The notes under the pieces were generated by a model. The model was not told where the DNA came from. It did not search any database and was given only the letters and a program-made list of their open reading frames with translations. A stretch of DNA of 64,000 bases from Kuschelorhynchus macadamiae (Eukaryota > Arthropoda > Insecta > Coleoptera > Curculionidae), in contig JAUTXW010000206.1 in the NCBI GenBank assembly GCA_030620095.1, positions 248,001 through 312,000 on the forward strand, written 5' to 3'. Positions within the stretch are counted from its first letter, which is position 1. Each line of letters opens with the position of its first letter. Positions 46,960 through 58,349 of the stretch are shown one piece after another. The position numbers and the translations under genes are program-made.

Positions 46960-47720
46960 ATGTTTAAAATACCGTCCATTTACTTCTTGGCAATAAGCTA
47001 GATATTGTGGAAAAGCATTTAGAACATTTTGAGCCGATTTCCTCGATTTTTCGGTTTTCATTTTCCATTCGTTGTTTTAATCCTCCAAATCAAATAGTTT
47101 GGTTTTGTAAACTACATTTTTTAAGTTTTTCCACAAAAAATTATCGATTACTAAAAGAAAACAATATTGATATTTTTTATTGTATGTGGCAATAAAGTGA
47201 AAATATTTCCGACAAAGCTGGGACAACGTGATTCCTTAAAAGTTGCAAATATCTTTTTATCACCGTTTAAATTTTCTTTCATAAAAAACGGACCAATTCT
47301 CTTTCAACCTATAATGCCGGCCCAAACATTGATGTTCTCGTACCCAATGAGGATTTTCCCTTGCCCAATATAGGCGATTATGGCTAATAACAGTTCCGTT
47401 TAAAGAAAAACTCAACTCACCCGAAAACATTATTCTGTACAAGAAATGTTCATTTGTATTACAATATCACACCATGGCCTGGCAAAATTGCAAACGCCTC
47501 GCGCCTGTCTCAGAATCATCATCTGATAGTTCCTGAACCAAGGTGTTCCACAGACAAGTGAGAAGTATTCTTATCTTGGCCAAAATTTTTGAAATATGGG
47601 GATTTTCTAATGCCCTCAATAAAATATGAAAACCCAGAATCATTAAAATTTCTATTCTCTCGATATCAGTTAAAAACATTTTTATTAACTCTAGGGGAGT
47701 CTCGGGCAGCAAGGGTCACT
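46960..47720 (-). pseudogene. Mariner-like transposase remnant, minus-strand copy
   Basis: Reading leftwards from 47720: ALENPHISKILAKI, LWNTLVQELSDDDSETGARR, then SGELSFSLNGTVISHNRLYW (the first-Asp block FSDEA.FSLNG with Asp read as Gly). RENPHWVREHQC and a NHVVPALSEIF block follow. An intron remnant (about 47152-47206, acceptor kept, donor lost) comes next, then FPQYLAYCQEVNGRYFKHLI at the C-terminus. The part with the second Asp and the final acid is deleted. It keeps the segment that the 45.4-kb copy lacks. Confidence 0.8.
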
Positions 47721-48189
47721 TTAGATAATTTTGATGTATATCATAAGATATGATGATTAATCGTGAATTTAACTCTGCTTGACATAAAATAAGGTTTCTT
47801 TTTTCTAATTATCCTATCAACTTTCATAGAAATATTTTTGTTAATATTTTATTTATCAAATAATCGTCAAGTGCTTTTGACTCTTCTTGTCCTACTCCAT
47901 CGGGCAAAAAGGATATAGCAAGCGGGCAAAAAAGATCAACATTAAAGTAAAAGAAATGAAAATAAATATGGAAATTCAGCATACAATATTTATATATAAC
48001 AAAAATAAAAAACTTTACACAATTTTTAACAAAATAAAAAGTATGTTTCTTTCTTAAAATACAAAATACTTGAGTTCTTTGGATAAATATGAATCATATC
48101 ATTTTTCAAATTTCCTTTTCATAAAAAACGAAAGTTGAACAAAATTTTAAAATGTTAAATAAGAAAAAAACACTTAAAAAAATAAAAAA

Positions 48190-48350
48190 CTATTTTTAAG
48201 AACCCTTTTTAAGAGATGCCCAAATTTGCTGTCGACATGTGTCGCAAATAAAAACACCCACCACTGCATAATATGTGTGCACACTCTTCACATAAATTAC
48301 ATTGGATTCATTTCCCACCAGCTTCAGAGTTGCCAAAAGAGTCACCACAT
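48190..48350 (-). pseudogene. C-terminal PHD-like zinc finger of a pogo-type transposase
   Basis: Reading leftwards from 48350: CLICGDSFGNSEAGGK, a stop where Trp is expected, then IQCNLCEECAHILCSGG and, after a frameshift, FICDTCRQQIW. The CxxC...CxxC...HxxC...CxxC spacing is the PHD-type finger that many insect DDE_1 (pogo/jerky-like) transposases carry at the C-terminus. A charged segment around 48440-48620 on the same strand (KVPAKISALF, ENHSLLFWK) could be the linker. The DDE domain itself is not present. Confidence 0.6.
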
Positions 48351-48358
48351 ATTAAACA

Positions 48359-48360
<2 letters not shown>

Positions 48361-48391
<31 letters not shown>

Positions 48392-48392
48392 G
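48361..48392. repeat. (TA)n microsatellite
   Basis: TA dinucleotide run just upstream of the zinc-finger remnant. Confidence 0.9.
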
Positions 48393-48629
48393 TTAATTCT
48401 TAGTCCTTCATATATAGCATTTAAAATATTCAGTTCTTTTTGCAGAAAATAGAACCACCATATTCTCATTTTCTTAATCTTGTTCTCTTACTGTGTTAGA
48501 CTCTGTTTTCCTTAATCTCATTTGCTTTCCAGAATAGGAGAGAATGATTTTCCTGAATAGAATTAAATAAGGCAGAAATCTTTGCAGGAACTTTACACCC
48601 CGATACCTACCTTGCACAATTTAGCTAAT

Positions 48630-49760
48630 AACTAACGCGATTAGAGAAAGAGTTATTCTCTAATACTGTCTTACAGTAAACTTTCGAATAATATTAATCT
48701 TGACTAAACTAGAGAAGAAAGTCTTATTAATTATTGAGAGAATTATAGTTTTCTACACTAACTTACAGCTAAATGTATAAAAATGCATTTATTTCTGAGA
48801 CTCTTTGTTATTTTCAAAAAATTGATTTTATATTAATTTTCGGAATGCAGTGTGTCGTCGCGCAGAATGATTAACTTTTTTTCAATTTGGTACTTGTTCT
48901 GAAACATATATTTATCTTTAAATACTTCCAATTTCTAGATACTTATGATCTATATTAAGATAAAAATTAAAACGAAAGATCGAAAATAGAAAAAATAGTT
49001 ATTATTTAAAAAAGTCATGTTCACTCAAGTCATTGAAGAAAAAAACTCTACAAGAAAATAGTCTGTCAGTAACCCATGTACCAAACAATTTGTTGAAAAA
49101 TAGTCTTAGGAAAAACTATAGATTTGAAAATTAGAGATTTAAAGTTACTTTAAATGATTTGTTTTTTCTCGGCGTGGCGACCGACGCCTATACTGGTTGC
49201 GTCGTCGATATATCTATAATGGGTATAATGTATTTAAATTTACTACTTAAATAACTACTTTTTACCAAGTAATTCTCAAGAAATCCTTCTTCGAAATATA
49301 AAAGAAACACCCTGTATATCTCAGTAACAATTTAATATTTAGGTTAGTGCAAATAAGAGTTTATTTATTTATTTATTATTTATGTCTTACAAATAGAGGT
49401 ATTTACTTCATCAAATAAACTCTTTTACCACATTTTGACAAACCTGTTATATCTAGAGAAAATGGCGTTTAGAGGCTTACGTGAAACACCTTTTATATCT
49501 TCACCAAGAAAAATTGTCGAAAAGTTTAATATAGTAAATGTTGACATTTTAAACACCCATTAAACATAGCAAATGTATTCACCTCTCTACATTCTGTCTC
49601 ATTTATTTGGAAAATTTGACATTGGCGTCGGTGAACTAGTAGAAAAGTAATATGGCACTATTTTTTAAAAAAGTTTCTTAAGATAAAATTAAAAATCCTA
49701 TACGGTTTTGTTTCTCTCTAAAAGACATTATCTGAAATTTGGATTTCGTGAAACTTCTTT
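48630..49760. other. AT-rich stretch with inverted repeat, no gene seen
   Basis: aagagtttattt (49349) and aaataaactctt (ending 49425) form a 12-bp stem around about 50 bases. A cctgtatatctc block near 49312 is of the kind often seen at insect repeat ends. No coding homology. Confidence 0.35.
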
Positions 49761-49769
49761 TATTAATTT

Positions 49770-50035
49770 AGTATGTTATTGTTGTTCCTATAAGGAAACT
49801 TCTTTGCCATTGCACCAAATTCCAGGATGAGTCAGAAACCCAGGGCCAAAAGTTGTATGTGTTCGAATTTACCAATTTTTACGTACACATATTTCGGACC
49901 TCGCAATCTGTTTGTAATCCTGTATTAGTATGTTCTTATCGCCCCTATAAGGAGAGTTTTTTGTCATTGCATTATTTCTCGCAAATCACAGGATGAGTCA
50001 GAAATTGAGAGCCAAAATTTTGTATATTTCCAGTT
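49770..50035. repeat. Diverged tandem duplication (~150-bp offset)
   Basis: cctataaggaaacttctttg with ccaggatgagtcagaaaccc near 49790 recurs as cctataaggagagttttttg with acaggatgagtcagaaattg near 49945. Both are followed by a ccaaaa-ttgtat block. Confidence 0.75.
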
Positions 50036-51004
50036 TACCTAGAAGAAAAACAAATAACAGGCAAATAAAAAAATGAAATATGCTAACTACATGATACGTA
50101 TTTCGCCCTATTAGGCTTCTTCAGCATATCGGTATCACCAATAAAAATTGGCGAAAAATTTATTACAGTAAATGATGACCTTTGAAACACCCATAAATAA
50201 TAAAATAATAAAACATAGCCAATGTATTCAACAATCTACACTCTGTTTCATTCTCTATCAAATAAAAAAAATATATAATAAAACTTTCTCTTATTACAAA
50301 TGTAATAATCTATATTTTACAAAATTTTAAAATCAGCGAAAAAACACAACACAACCCTTCAAACCAATTTTTTGAAAAATCCATACCTAATACAAACAAA
50401 TGAAGCCCATGTTCTTATTTTGCGATTCTAAGATCCAAAGATTACAAACAATATTAATTAATACAAATATAATGCATACTAACATTTGGATAAAAATTTC
50501 AATTTCTATACTGAAAATATTCATCCAAAAATCTCTAAAATTTGTATTTATTTAATAATATATATTTGTTACATCTTTTGGTTAGAGTATAAAAAATGTA
50601 TATACAAAGATGGGGTTAATTTGGTTCTATTAGTTATCCATTTTTCATAACATGACTTTCAAGTTAAGAAATCTTGAATATTTTATCTTAAATATTACGA
50701 AAACAGATATATTTTTACATAGAAGTTGTTATAGAAAGTTTTTCCCGTAGACTGTTAAAATTAAAATATAGTCATTATATTTGAAATCAGAAAAAGTTTT
50801 ATTGTAGATATTTTTTATATGATGCTCCATAGTTTTTTGAAAATAAATTTAAACTGTTTACAAAAATCCCAATTACTTTTATACTTTACATGACAACAAG
50901 ATATAAAGCAATTTACTTTCCTTTGGCTACCCTGTACACTGACGGACTCCTGACCAAAACACCGGACTTTAATGTACCTTAGGTATTTTCAAAGTTCCCA
51001 TATT

Positions 51005-51005
<1 letters not shown>
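50036..51005. other. AT-rich stretch with a retroelement-tail-like block
   Basis: 50095-50135 reads, on the minus strand, gctgaagaagcctaataggg followed by cgaaatacg. This is similar in layout to the gaaacg-type terminal blocks seen elsewhere here. The rest has no recognised homology. Confidence 0.35.

Positions 51006-51007
<2 letters not shown>

Positions 51008-51061
<54 letters not shown>
51008..51061. repeat. (TA)n microsatellite
   Basis: Uninterrupted TA run immediately before a retroelement remnant. Confidence 0.95.
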
Positions 51062-51065
<4 letters not shown>

Positions 51066-51600
51066 AACTCGTAAAGATTTTGTCAACTTGTCAACAGCTT
51101 TTGAAACAATCTTGGAAATTTATTATGAGAATTTTTATTTAAGAAATTTACTTCCGGAATTAATTATTTATAAGAAAAATCGGGTTTACTTGCTCCCCAA
51201 GAAAAAAAACAGTGAGTGGTTCAACGCTCTACGATCTCCTTCTTTATATTTCATATTTACATAGGTCTGAGAACATGTTAATCAGTTTGTAACGCACACG
51301 AATGTACTTGCTGTCAAATTGTTGATTATTTGAGTGTACATGGCCTATATTGTCGCAAAAGTGCAGGAAGGTGGTCTAGCTATAGCAATATTATCAACAT
51401 TTTCAAAAGAGCTTTAGCATCTGCACAAATTCCTACAATTTTAGAGCTAGTAGGGATTCTCAGAGCAAGTGAAAAATAAGCTGATGATCTGTCCTTGGAC
51501 CCACGGAAAAGCTAAGTTTTGAGATGCTACATGCTACTTGTCCAGACATTTTGGCTGCATTATATATACATTTACCACAAAAAAAGAATCAGGAGAAGCA
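51066..51600 (+). pseudogene. Retroelement C-terminal zinc-knuckle/nuclease-like module
   Basis: The first part (LLPKKKNSEWFNALRSPSLY) matches the segment S.DWL.ALP...G that follows the reverse transcriptase in a widespread group of animal retroelement proteins. Next come CNAHECTCCQIVDYLSVHGL and CRKSAGRW (Cys/His cluster C.C....D..G.HGLSC). After that comes LASAQIPTILELVGILRASE, then remnants of the RPDG and W(stop)DATC blocks. The LEP.G..R.DGKRPDG...W..G....WD.T series suggests a PD-(D/E)XK-like nuclease fold, which is inference. It is truncated by the (TA)n tract at its 5' side and disrupted by stops. Confidence 0.6.
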
Positions 51601-53620
51601 CCCAGACCTGCGGAAATAAATAAAAAGTACAATAGTATTTTGAAATTACTAATTCCTAAAAAAACGTCCTTTTTTGTGTTGAAACTCCTAGTTTATTAAG
51701 AAAAAACGTAAAACGTGTATAAAAAAAATTAATTTTTTTCTTTAACTGCTCGACCAAAATCAACTATTTTTTTGACTCAGTTTTAGGAACAATACTGCAA
51801 AAATCATTTGAACTAAATCTTCTACCTTTAATTTTTTTTGTTCTTTTTTACCAATATTTATTTTTTTATACTAATCTTATGTAACACAAACAACTAAATA
51901 AATTTTTTAGAAAACAAAATAATCAAAGAAGTTGATTAAACCAACATTTCATGGGAAAGGTGCATAAACATGTTAGTAAAATGTAATGCGTCAAATAATT
52001 CTCTGTAACTTTGAAAGCATTTGAGACATCAAAGTGAAGTAAATAAAAGAATGTTGATAAAAGATCAGTTCCCCCATTGTTTACATGGGAGGAAGGGGTA
52101 AAAATAAGACTTATTTTATATACTATAAAAATAAGATTTATTTTGTAATATACATAATGTAATATAACATAAGTGTAATTCTCCAATTCCTTATCTTCTC
52201 GGCGCCTTCAAAAGAGATATCACTTAGAGAAGCTAGTTTAAAATGTATAAACATCATCAATCAGAATTAATAAAATTAATCGACTAATATCAAGAATATT
52301 GAAGATACTTCACTTATAAATTATTATACATATAGAGGAAACATGTAGTTGTGTATTATCAAAATATTTAGTTTTAAAGAGACCCACACTCTAAATTGCT
52401 CCAAGTTAAATAGGTGTAAGCATTCGGTATTAAAGTTAGATAGGAATGATGTAGTGCACATATGTAAAGGGCGTGCGGCTTTCGTGCAGCAGTCAAATGG
52501 AAAATCGTTTACTAATTTAGTTTGACCGACCTTTATGCTTTGCTTAGATAGTAATTAAGTTATGAGATTTCTGTTATGTGGTATGAAATGTATCCTATAT
52601 ACGTTTTGAATATTGCAGTAGGAGCTTTAAATAATCAAATTATAATTAATGTAAGCAGTTTGTAAATATACATGCTAATTTGTATATACCATTGCAGATA
52701 TATACTAGTTTATTATTATGGGCTATATAGCTAGACTGCCACTGAAATATACAAAATAGAGGAAATATTTCAATATCTAAATTCTAATGACTAGACTTGA
52801 TAATGCTGAAACCTCATCACGTAAGACAGTTAATGAAAACATATTTACAAATAAGTAAATTTTATAAATACTGAATTACTAAATATAAACTTCATTCAGA
52901 TGAAATAAAATAAAGCAAAACTAATTAAGGTCAAAAACTTAAGTTTTGCTAATAAAAATTATGAAATAAGATCTATATACTCCTGAAATAGAAATTAATT
53001 TAAGGAAGCCCAAAAAAAACAAATACCTTCATTGTGAGATTGTGCAGGATCATAGGCATAACAACAGGGAGACCCAACATATTGTACTCTCTCATTCATA
53101 AAATCGTGTGTTTTGATGCAATGATTTAAGTACATGCAAGTAAGTGCGACTAAAAAAATGTCTGTCTTCCTAAATCGCACAAATAGCAACGCAGTAAAGT
53201 TATAATGACATAGTTCTTTTCTTTTTGCCGTTGGCATATAATATATCAGTGGCAATGAGCTTAATATTTAGTAATAGTAATGTTTTTAAATCGATTTCTT
53301 TCTACTGTTTAACTGCCAATCTTTGCCAGAATCTATTATCACAGCGGGCATATTTAATAACATACCTAATTTATTCTTTTTACATTACGCCAAAATTCGT
53401 TTAGTTTTCTTTACTTTTACTGAATGCAAAACAACGGAATAGGTACCCCTCAGTATTTTAAAATAAATTTATTGTAAGAAATGAATATTTTTTATGTCAA
53501 ATATGCAAAGATGATGTGTGTTTTTTTTTTTGCATTTACATACATTGATTTTGCCTCGAAATTTATAAATAAGTGGCTTTGAAAAAATTACAAATATATA
53601 TAGCAGATTAAAGTAATAAA
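51601..53620. other. AT-rich stretch, no gene seen
   Basis: Only short open frames with no recognisable motifs; two minus-strand ones (51923-52186 and 52995-53255) look like chance. Confidence 0.35.
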
Positions 53621-53625
53621 ATAAT

Positions 53626-53911
<286 letters not shown>

Positions 53912-53918
53912 GTTTATT

Positions 53919-53920
<2 letters not shown>

Positions 53921-53996
<76 letters not shown>
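53921..53996. repeat. (TA)n microsatellite
   Basis: This TA run forms the truncation point of the minus-strand Penelope-like element. Confidence 0.95.
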
Positions 53997-54000
<4 letters not shown>

Positions 54001-54280
54001 AGGGGTTTTCGATTTCAGTTTAGTAAAATTCTTTTCTAATAAATTAAAACCTTTGTGACAGACGGCGATATTATAGGGTTTAAATAGGTTTTGAAATTTT
54101 TAAGATAAACCATCAACAAAAGGCAAGGATAAGAAGGTGGTTGATTTTTTTTGTTTATTTTTTGGACAGTATGTGGAATTGTAAAATTTGTGAATTTTGT
54201 TTTTAAATATTTTGTTTATTAAAAAAGTTGGGTAATTGTTTAGTTTTAATGCAATTTTAGCTTTTTTGATACATGATTTT

Positions 54281-54865
54281 CTATATTCCGGATCGGAGAG
54301 GTGTATGGCTCGATCGGCTAATCCTATAATTACGGATTTTTTTTTGTAAAATAGGATGATTAGAGTTAAAATTCAAATATCTTGAAGACCATGTATTTTT
54401 AGTATACCACTCGGTTTTTATATTTTCGTTTATATGATGAAGGATGATATCCAGAAAATTAATTTTTTGATTTTGTTCCAGTTCATGTGTAAATTGTAAA
54501 TTTTTGTGATACTTATTAAATTGGTTCAAAATATTATTTATTTTATCGCTCGGTATTGCCATGATATAACCATCCACATACCTATAAAAAAATGAATATT
54601 CAAATTCCACGTTTTTTAATACAGTTTCTTCCAAATCTTCCATGACTAACTGAGCAATGACACTTGATATTGAAGCACCCATAGCACACCCTTCTATTTG
54701 TTTGAAAAATTTATTATCATATTGGAAGTAAGTGGAATCAAGTGTAAGTTCTAATACTTTGAGAAATTCGTCTTTTGGAATATCGGTAAACTTTTTAATT
54801 TCGTCCCACTTCTTTTTAACAACGTTAAGAGCTAAAAATATGGGGATGCTTGTATATACTAACAT
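54281..54865 (-). pseudogene. Penelope-like RT, third palm copy and C-terminus
   Basis: An open frame of 194 residues starts inside the duplication and repeats the same core: MLVYTSIPIFLALNVVKKKW, MGASISSV, YRYVDGYIMAIP and INFLDIILHHINENIKTEWY. It then continues past the duplication into the normal RT end (NSNHPILQKKIRNYRISRSS, frameshifted). It shares both the motif A deletion and YVDG with the preceding copy. These defects therefore existed before the 524-bp duplication. Confidence 0.85.
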
Positions 54866-55892
54866 GTAATTTTTTGGAATGATTAGAGTTAAAATTCAAA
54901 TATCTTGAAGACCATGTATTTTTAGTATACCACTCGGTTTTTATATTTTCGTTTATATGATGAAGGATGATATCCAGAAAATTAATTTTTTGATTTTGTT
55001 CCAGTTCATGTGTAAATTGTAAATTTTTGTGATACTTATTAAATTGGTTCAAAATATTATTTATTTTATCACTCGGTATTGCCATGATATAACCATCCAC
55101 ATACCTATAAAAAAATGAATATTCAAATTCCACGTTTTTTAATACAGTTTCTTCCAAATCTTCCATGACTAACTGAGCAATGACACTTGATATTGAAGCA
55201 CCCATAGCACACCCTTCTATTTGTTTGAAAAATTTATTATCATATTGGAAGTAAGTGGAATCAAGTGTAAGTTCTAATACTTTGAGAAATTCGTCTTTTG
55301 GAATATCGGTAAACTTTTTAATTTCGTCCCACTTCTTTTTAACAACGTTAAGAGCTAAAAATATGGGGATGCTTGTATATACTAACATGTAATTTTTTGG
55401 AATTTGTACATTTTTTATTTTTTCTTTAAAATCTCTTGAAACTTTTATGTACAATTTATTTTTATAAGCTACATTGTTAAGTATTTGTTTTAGGAATTTT
55501 GATAAAGGGTTAAAATGTGATTGTATACATGACACTATTGGGCGTAACGGATTATTAATTTTGTGGAGTTTTGGTTTAAACTTCAAATATCTTGAAGACC
55601 ATGTATTTTTAGTATACCACTCGGTTTTTATATTTTCGTTTATATGATGAAGGGTGATATCCAGAAAATTAATTTTTTGATTTTGTTCCAGTTCATATGT
55701 AAATTGTAAATTTTTGTGATACTTATTAAATTGGTTCAAAATATTATTTATTTTATCACTCGGTATTGCCATGATACAATCATCCACGTACCTATAAAAT
55801 AATGGATATTCAAATTCCACGTTTTTTAATACAGTTTCTTCCAAATCTTCCATGACTAACTGAGCAATGACACTTGATATTGAAGCACCCAT
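54825..55892 (-). pseudogene. Penelope-like RT, fused duplicated palm domains
   Basis: An open frame of 355 residues holds one palm core followed, in frame, by a second RT start. It begins at MGASISSVIAQLVMEDLEET, with YRYVDDCIMAIP (catalytic YVDD intact) and INFLDITLHHINENIKTEWY. At SSRYLKF it jumps back to KPKLHKINNPLRPIVSC, the fingers region, and runs through a second MGASISSV core. In this second core the catalytic box is YVDG, so a key Asp is lost. The motif A segment reads MLVYTSIP where the plus-strand relative has MLISLDVVSLYTSIP, so the first catalytic Asp is deleted too. Penelope RTs are normally single-domain, so this is a rearranged dead copy. Confidence 0.85.
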
Positions 55893-56224
55893 AGCACACC
55901 CTTTTATTTGTTTGAAAAATTTATTATCATATTGGAAGTAAGTGGAATCAAGTGTAAGTTCTAATGTTTTGAGAAATTCGTCTTTTGGAATATCGGTAAA
56001 CTTTTTAATTTCTTCCCACTTTTTTTTAACAACGTTAAAACATTTTTTCTTTAAAAGTGACCAAAAACCAAGAAAATAGCACCGAAAAATATATATAGTA
56101 GAACATAGGTCAAAGAAAACAAAAATAAATACTAAGTTATATACAGCGTGGGTGAAAATATGCTAAGTTATCAAACAATCGAAAATATATTTGGAAGAGA
56201 TACTGTAAATTAGAGAAAAGAGTG

Positions 56225-57490
56225 GGTCGAAAACTTATCTCATTCCCGAATATGCTCAGGAAGTGTTAAGTCTAGGACCAAATTTCGCAACATCTATAAA
56301 AGATGAGAAGTCTCTTCCTGTAACTAATATTTTATGTAATATTGAAAACTGAATCAGCCATTTGCAAACTGAAAGGAAGGAAGAACTGAGAGCCAAATCT
56401 TGCAACATTTTAACTAATTTTAAAAACAAATTAAAAAACCATAATAACAAAAATGATTTCTTTTCAAAAAAAATCGAAAATATACAACTTTTTTTAAAAG
56501 AAAATCCTCATATAATAGTATTAACTATTAAGTTAAGTAATAGCAGACAAAACTAATAAAACCCTAATTATGAACTTAACAGAATACAATACCAAAATGT
56601 ATGATTTGCTAAATGACAAGAAACTTACCAACAAATAAAAAGTGATCCAACGAATCAATATCACAAAAAAATAACGATCTTATGAATACATGGGAAATGA
56701 AATCTTACATTTCACCAAATACCGCCAAAAAACTAAAAATCAGAAATGCGGTTTCTCCAAAAATTTACGGCCTACCAAAACTCCACAAAATTAATAATCC
56801 GTTACGTCCAATAGTGTACAATCACCTTTTAACCCTTTATCAAAATTACTAAAACAAATACTTAACAATGTAGCTTATAAAAATAAATTTTACATAAGAG
56901 ATTCAAGAGATTTTAAAGAAAAAATAAAAAATGTACAAATTCCAAAAAGTTATATGTTAATTTCGCTAGATGTGGTATCTCTCTATACAAGCATACCCAT
57001 TTCTTTAGCTCTTAACGTTGTTAAAAAGAAGTGGGACGAAATTAATTACCCATATTCCAAAAGACGAATTTCTCGTAATTATTGGATTAGCCGATCGAGC
57101 CATACACATCTCCGATCCGAAATATAGAAAATCATGTATCAAAAAAGCTAAAAATGCATTAAAACTAAACAATTACCCAACATTTTTAATCAACAAAATA
57201 TTTAAAAACCGAATTCACAAATTTTACAATTCGACATACTGTCCAAAAAATAAACAAAAAAACTCAACCACCTTCTTATCCTTGCCTTTTGTTGACGGTT
57301 TATCTCAAAAATTTCACTGCCCTAACAAATCACAAAAACTCAAAAAATCATACTTTTGACTTTAAAAACACTAAAATTTTAAAAACTGAGCCACCTTTAA
57401 AAAAACGGGAATTCCTAGAAATGGTAGAAATCCATAAAAACAAAAACTCAAATCAGTGATAAAAAAGATGTTAACAACTTAAGCAAAATA
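56225..57490 (+). pseudogene. Penelope-like ORF: RT N-terminus, RT end, GIY-YIG end
   Basis: The N-terminal region reads LSLGPNFATSIKDEKSLPVT and ISHLQTERKEELRAKSCNIL. The fingers follow at about 56755-56830 (SPKIYGLPKLHKINNPLRPI). Motif A is intact near 56955 (LISLDVVSLYTSIPI). At 57060 the text jumps from IPKDEFL straight to VIIGLADRAIHISDPKYRKS: the palm core with YVDD is deleted. After the RT end (KNSTTFLSLPFVDGLS) most of the GIY-YIG domain is also missing. Only its C-terminal part remains (HTFDFKNTKILKTEPPLKKR, 57350-57430, and VEIHKNKNS). Non-functional on both enzymatic domains. Confidence 0.82.
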
Positions 57491-57690
57491 TATATATCGA
57501 TTTTATAAAACCCACAGTTGCTATCTGAATACAAATTAATACTAATATGGGTCAGTTTATTTTATTCTGTGACAATAACACCTGTGTCCTGTGTGTCTGT
57601 TCAGTTTGTACGCTGAAATAAAAAGTAATGGAATTTAGGTTATATGTATGTTCATGTCCCATATGATGGTTGGATTTATTTTCGTTCCCG

Positions 57691-57753
57691 GTAAGTTAAT
57701 TAAAAAAATCCATGTAATTTTACAAGAAACAAAATTGTTCTCCTCTATTTTAG
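57691..57753 (+). other. Intron-like segment in the Penelope-like terminal region
   Basis: gtaagt donor at 57691, pyrimidine-rich tract and tctattttag acceptor ending 57753. It sits just before the gttgaaacgtcagtc block that leads into the direct repeat. Penelope elements of Drosophila virilis are known to keep an intron in this part of the element. Confidence 0.6.
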
Positions 57754-57921
57754 ACTTTGAAAAAGACCGAATCTAGGTTGAAACGTCAGTCAAAATAAAT
57801 ATGATTAAAAAATTCAAACATTTTTCCTTTAAAAGTGACCAAAAACCAAGAAAATAGCACCGAAAAATATTTATAGTAGAACCAGGTCAAAGAAAACAAA
57901 AATAAATACTAAGTTAATACT

Positions 57922-57925
<4 letters not shown>

Positions 57926-57979
<54 letters not shown>
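57926..57979. repeat. (TA)n microsatellite
   Basis: TA run at the 3' end of the plus-strand Penelope-like element; such runs flank both Penelope copies here. Confidence 0.95.
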
Positions 57980-57983
<4 letters not shown>

Positions 57984-58176
57984 AAACAAATTTTTTGGAG
58001 GTTCATACAAGGAATAAAACAAAATTATTTCAAATCCTTGATTTTTTTTAAATTGAAACGTTTTTGCTATTTTTTAGCCTTTATCAATGATCTTATATAC
58101 ACTAAGGCAGAAATCATTTCACGTCAATTTACAAAATTTTGAGTAAAAAAATATAAAACGAAATACATTGCATATG

Positions 58177-58177
<1 letters not shown>

Positions 58178-58217
<40 letters not shown>
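58178..58217. repeat. (TA)n microsatellite
   Basis: TA run between the Penelope-like region and the Ty3/gypsy remnant. Confidence 0.95.
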
Positions 58218-58222
<5 letters not shown>

Positions 58223-58349
58223 TAGTTGTATTGTATGATATGTATTAGTTTAAGACATAAAGCAAAAGTCATGCTGCACTTCTTCTGGAGTTCAAGACCG
58301 AATGTCAAATACGCGTCACTGAAATTGTTTTTTGACATCACAGGTGGCT

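Larger units (their letters stand above)
54000..56036 (-). mobile_element. Penelope-like element with triplicated RT core
   Basis: This minus-strand remnant of a Penelope-like retroelement is cut off at its 3' side by a (TA)n tract before the GIY-YIG endonuclease. Its 5' side ends at 56036, where it meets a second element in opposite orientation. The RT core segment is present three times: about 55580-56036 (first in coding order), 54876-55393 and 54353-54860. The offset is 524 bp between the last two copies and about 687 bp between the first two. The C-terminal RT part and the linker toward GIY-YIG read through 54350-54000 (NKQKKSTTFLSLPFVDGL-like). Confidence 0.85.
56037..57910 (+). mobile_element. 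Penelope-like element, plus-strand, internally deleted
   Basis: It lies head to head with the minus-strand element. It opens with a segment of about 100 bp (aaaagtgaccaaaaaccaag…) that recurs at 57830-57910, as expected of Penelope pLTR-type direct repeats in partial tandem copies. Coding remnants run from 56225 to 57490. A 63-base intron-like piece lies near the 3' side. Family identity with the minus-strand copy is clear from near-identical RT segments. Confidence 0.82.

Noticed and set aside
54000..57910. Hammerhead motif in the Penelope-like terminal repeats
   Set aside because: Penelope-like elements can carry one, but no CTGANGA...GAAA arrangement was found on either strand in these copies.
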